Source of the DNA: an uncultured bacterium | GTDB taxonomy: Bacteria > Myxococcota_A > Polyangia > Polyangiales > Houyiibacteriaceae | Assembly (NCBI GenBank): GCA_938024995.1 | Contig: CALJDU010000044.1 | Location: 62,001-126,000 of the forward strand | Length of the DNA stretch: 64,000 nucleotides | Direction: 5' to 3' | In this document: piece after piece, positions 60,963 to 64,000 of the stretch | Position numbering within the stretch: the first letter of the stretch is position 1 | Layout of the letters: every line of letters begins with the position of its first letter | Notes under the pieces: model-generated | What the model saw: only the letters and a program-made list of their open reading frames with translations | What the model was told of the DNA's origin: nothing | Databases searched by the model: none | Position numbers and translations under genes: made by a program

Positions 60963-63900
60963 TCACTCGAACTCGAGCCGCCATCGAAAGTCGAGCCCGA
61001 GGTTACCGAACGAAGAAGAGCTCTCGCGGTTCACGTTGTTGTAGCTCGCCTGAACGCTGGTCTGCTCACCGAGCTGCCACTCTACGCCGGTTTGGAACGA
61101 GCGGTTCTCGCCGGTCAGGCCCGTCGACGCGGAGAGCCGAACCCGGTCCGCGATCCGCTTTCCGATCGTCAGCTGCGGCTCAGGTCGGTTCGTCGTCGGC
61201 GAGTACACATTACGAATCGCGATGTCGTCGATCACCACGAGGGCGTCACGCACCTCCCGGTTGACGCCCGTGATCTCGCCGAGCGCTTCCAGCGCGTGAC
61301 CGCCGAAGTCCCCCGCCTGGAGCTGCTGCGCCTCGCTCGTCGTCATCCCGACAGTGAGCAAGAGCGCGATGTCCTGCTGCGTCATCTGCGGCGTGCTGGA
61401 GGCGTCCAGTTGAAAGCCGTCGAGGTCACCATGCGCGCGAAGCTCGATCCGCCAGCTCGCCGCGGTCAGGTCCTGATTGCGCCGGATCTCCGCTTCCGTC
61501 CGGACATCGAAGTTCGGGTTCACGCGCGTCTCGTCATCAAAGCGAATGATGCCGCTGCGCACGTCGAGCTCGGTGTTCCGGAACCGGACCGTGCCCCGAG
61601 GGACGCTCAAGTTACCGAGCACCCCGAAGCGCTGATCGGTCCCGACGACGCGGAAGGGACGCTCGCTGTCGTCGATACGCACGTCAGCGTCGACCATATT
61701 GTTGTCGACGCGGATCGGCGCGCGGTCGATGATCTGAAGATCCACCGCGAGGTTGTCGCCGTCGGGATCATAGCGGTCCACCTCGGCGCGCGCGGGCCGG
61801 TAGAGTTCGCCGATGGTCGGCGAGAGCGACATCTCGCGCGAGTAGCGGACGCGGTCGAGGCGAACCTGTCCGCGAAGCAGCGGCAACCTCTCACCCTCGG
61901 ACCAGGCGAGCTCCGCCTGCGCACCAAGCCCGACCTCGATGCCGTCTTCCGGCGAGAACGCGACGTCGCGCGCGTCGATGTCGACCTCGTAGTGCGAGAC
62001 CCCGCGTCCGGCGATCGTCGCGAAGCCAGCCAGCGCGACGTCACCGCCCCCGACCCGTGCGCGGAAGTTGTCGAGCGTGATGCGGCGCGAATCAAAGGTC
62101 GCCCGTCCGTTCATGTCCTCGAAAGGCAGCGGCACGCTCGCGAAACGGAAGGCCCCGCCCCGCACGCGCGCCTCACCGAACACCTCCGGCGCCTCAAGAT
62201 CGCCTGTCACGTTCAGCTGCAAGTTCGCTCGACCGCGCACGCGCGTGAAGCTGTCGGTCACCGTGGCGAGGAGCCCGAGATCCACCGCGCCGTCGACGCG
62301 TAGCCCGAGGCCGCTTCGCGATGACCCTCCGCCCGTGAGGCGCAGGTTCGACCCCGGTCCGCGCAGCACCCCGCGCGCGACCTCAAAGCGGCCTCGCGTC
62401 AGGTCCACCTGGATGGCGCCATCGTTTTCGATCTCGATCGCGTCGTTCCCGAGCTTGAGCGAGCGCAGGCTGACGCTCCCCGAGAGGCTGTCCGGGTTCG
62501 TCATCGCGCCGCCGGTCAGCGCGATCCGGCCGTCCAGCTCGCCATCGATCTCTTGGTCCCGTCCCACGTACCGCGCGAGGATCGGCGCGAGCGAGAGCTC
62601 GTTAAAATCGATCACCCCGCGGATCGGGAACACCGCGGTTCGCCCGATCGCGAGATCCACATCGAGCTGACCGCCCATTCCCGACCCGCACATCACGAAC
62701 GCCATCGGGCGATCGAGCGCGGGCAGCAGACCCTCCACGGTGCGCAACGGTGGATCCGCGGCCCATCGATTTCGCGCCAAGCCGAGCCGTCCCCGCGGGC
62801 ACTCTGCGTCATCCGGCGGCGCGTCGGCGTCCCAACGCGCGGTTTGTCGGATCCATGGGTCACCGCGATCCGTGAGGCGAACGTAGAGCCGGCCATCGCC
62901 GAGCTGGGCCCCATCGTAGCTGACGCCTGAGAAACCGATGTCCATGTGCGCGCGCGGGACGCTCGCGGTCCCTTGGACGTGACCCAACACGGTGTAGCTC
63001 CCGGCGAGGTCGGGGAAACGGTCGCCCAACCCTTCGGTGTCGCGAAACGCGATCTGGTCCGCGGCGACGTTAAGGTCGAGGTTGCTGCCCTCGGTCATGC
63101 GCCCAGTGATCGCGACCGTCCCCTCACCCTTGCGCAGCGCGAACTGCTCGATATCGAGCACGCCACCGTCGGTCCCGCGGCGCCAATCGAACCAGTGCCA
63201 CTTCCCGGAGAAGCGACCGCCGTCGAACTCGAAGCCGGTGAAGTTCGCGGACGCGATCCGGAGATCGATATCCGCATCGAGCGTGCCCGTGTTCGGGATG
63301 TCGCGCGGGAAGCCGTAGGTGTAGCGGATCGCGACGCTCCCGTTCCCGATCGCTTGGTACGGCTCGAAGCGCTGGTCTCCCTCGTAGTTGAACACATGAT
63401 AGAGGTCCGCCATCGTCAACCGCGAGGTGTTCATCCGCCCGGTCACCTCGACCCTCGAGTCGCTGAAGTCGATCAAGAGATCGCGAGTGCTGTAGCGGCT
63501 CTGGCGCTTGACCGCGCGCGCGTCCGAGAAGAAGACGGCGTTGCCACCCTTGGCGAGCTCGAAGTCTGTCTCGATGTCGCCGAGCGGGAACCCGTCAAAC
63601 GTGAAGTCGTAGATCTGCGCGTGACCTCGAACGTCTGGGAGCGAGTAGTCACCGGAGACCACCACGCGGACCGGTCCGTGTCCGGCCACCGGGAAGTTCA
63701 CGAGCGGCGTGATGTCGCGCGCGTCGATGTCTTCTGAGCGCGCGTCGACGTGCACCGTCGTCGAGAAGCTCAGGAAGATGTCGCCGAGGATCCGGCTGTG
63801 GTCGGTGTCCGCGACCACGCGGTTGAAGCGCATCCCGTCCTCCATGATGCTCCAGTCCGCGGTCAGGCGCGCGCGGGGAACGCTGATCACGCGACTGCGG

Positions 63901-64000
63901 GGACCATCACGGTGACCATCCTGGCTGATCATCATGTCGGTCGTGCGGACGTCGATCGGACCACGGACGTGGAAAGGAGAGAGCGTGCCGCTCAGGCGGC
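60963..64000 (-). CDS. tamB: translocation and assembly module protein TamB (partial)
   Basis: Only the 3' part of a large gene; the 5' end lies beyond the window, and the open frame continues to its last base (LSGTLSPFHVRGPIDVRTTDM...). The encoded C-terminal part of more than 1000 residues has long beta-helical repeats (for example GRFSGKWHWFDWRRG, then GVLRGPGSNLRLTGGG) ending with the DUF490/TamB C-terminal domain: DIALLLTVGMT, RDALVVIDDIAI and NVYSPTTNRPEPQLTIGKRIADRVRLSASTGL, finishing in LDFRWRLEFE. TamB spans the periplasm and, with TamA or BamA, helps deliver proteins or phospholipids to the outer membrane. Its tamA partner would lie outside the window. Confidence 0.9.
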   Translation of the reverse strand, partial: RLSGTLSPFHVRGPIDVRTTDMMISQDGHRDGPRSRVISVPRARLTADWSIMEDGMRFNRVVADTDHSRILGDIFLSFSTTVHVDARSEDIDARDITPLVNFPVAGHGPVRVVVSGDYSLPDVRGHAQIYDFTFDGFPLGDIETDFELAKGGNAVFFSDARAVKRQSRYSTRDLLIDFSDSRVEVTGRMNTSRLTMADLYHVFNYEGDQRFEPYQAIGNGSVAIRYTYGFPRDIPNTGTLDADIDLRIASANFTGFEFDGGRFSGKWHWFDWRRGTDGGVLDIEQFALRKGEGTVAITGRMTEGSNLDLNVAADQIAFRDTEGLGDRFPDLAGSYTVLGHVQGTASVPRAHMDIGFSGVSYDGAQLGDGRLYVRLTDRGDPWIRQTARWDADAPPDDAECPRGRLGLARNRWAADPPLRTVEGLLPALDRPMAFVMCGSGMGGQLDVDLAIGRTAVFPIRGVIDFNELSLAPILARYVGRDQEIDGELDGRIALTGGAMTNPDSLSGSVSLRSLKLGNDAIEIENDGAIQVDLTRGRFEVARGVLRGPGSNLRLTGGGSSRSGLGLRVDGAVDLGLLATVTDSFTRVRGRANLQLNVTGDLEAPEVFGEARVRGGAFRFASVPLPFEDMNGRATFDSRRITLDNFRARVGGGDVALAGFATIAGRGVSHYEVDIDARDVAFSPEDGIEVGLGAQAELAWSEGERLPLLRGQVRLDRVRYSREMSLSPTIGELYRPARAEVDRYDPDGDNLAVDLQIIDRAPIRVDNNMVDADVRIDDSERPFRVVGTDQRFGVLGNLSVPRGTVRFRNTELDVRSGIIRFDDETRVNPNFDVRTEAEIRRNQDLTAASWRIELRAHGDLDGFQLDASSTPQMTQQDIALLLTVGMTTSEAQQLQAGDFGGHALEALGEITGVNREVRDALVVIDDIAIRNVYSPTTNRPEPQLTIGKRIADRVRLSASTGLTGENRSFQTGVEWQLGEQTSVQASYNNVNRESSSSFGNLGLDFRWRLEFE

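Overview
The window is chromosomal DNA of a GC-rich Gram-negative bacterium, most like a myxobacterium (Myxococcota, probably the Polyangiales/Sandaracinus side). I infer this from the gene types: a Hanks-type Ser/Thr kinase with a multi-pass membrane tail, proteins of the TIGR02996 'repeat-companion' type, a PEGA-domain protein, many secreted proteins and lipoproteins with Asp/Pro-rich linkers, MshEN-HEAT and FG-GAP proteins, and a TamB homologue. I see no rRNA, tRNA, CRISPR array, integrase or transposase.

Layout. 1-6.3 kb: dienelactone-hydrolase-like enzyme, secreted protein, a small RuvC/RNase H-fold protein, a 1123-residue MshEN-HEAT protein and an EamA transporter. 6.3-6.6 kb: two copies of an 87-bp repeat. 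6.6-8.7 kb: thiamine cluster thiS-thiG-(TPR protein)-TenI/ThiE-like. 8.7-17.4 kb: envelope proteins, including an alpha-2-macroglobulin-like protein paired with a DUF2135 protein (compare the enterobacterial yfaP/yfaS pair). 17.4-23.7 kb: HrpB-type helicase, Ser/Thr kinase and M3 oligopeptidase. 23.8-27 kb: tandem paralogues with a degenerate TIGR02996-like segment, one carrying a histone-H1-like Lys/Pro tail. 27-32.9 kb: His-rich MerC-like membrane protein, TetR regulator, Dam-CorA-small protein operon, AraC regulator and SDR. 32.9-35.6 kb: a rearranged locus with a 27-bp perfect inverted repeat, a frameshifted lipoprotein gene and a truncated duplicate of it. 35.6-42.8 kb: phospholipase-D lipoprotein, siderophore-interacting protein behind a clear Fur box, VOC protein, Crp/Fnr regulator divergent from an SDR-hydrolase fusion, and two small membrane proteins. 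43-45.5 kb: an 830-residue protein with a histone-H1-like tail. 45.9-50.1 kb: a 1409-residue lipoprotein with 23 Cys-rich repeats and seven FG-GAP-like repeats. 50.2-64 kb: TIGR02996-LRR protein, TPR protein, LON-domain protein, MerR regulator, two small helical proteins, PEGA protein, lipoprotein and the 3' part of tamB (cut by the window end).

How parts work together. Regulatory logic can be read at several points: Fur at the siderophore-interacting gene, a Fur/Zur-like box at the MerC-like gene, an FNR-type TTGAT site between a Crp/Fnr regulator with an E..SR recognition helix and the SDR-hydrolase fusion, and a MerR-type long-spacer promoter upstream of the merR-like gene. The most unusual content is the repeated use of histone-H1-like basic tails on otherwise different cytoplasmic proteins, the Cys-repeat/FG-GAP lipoprotein, and the rearranged lipoprotein locus. 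I found no single compact defence or mobile system.
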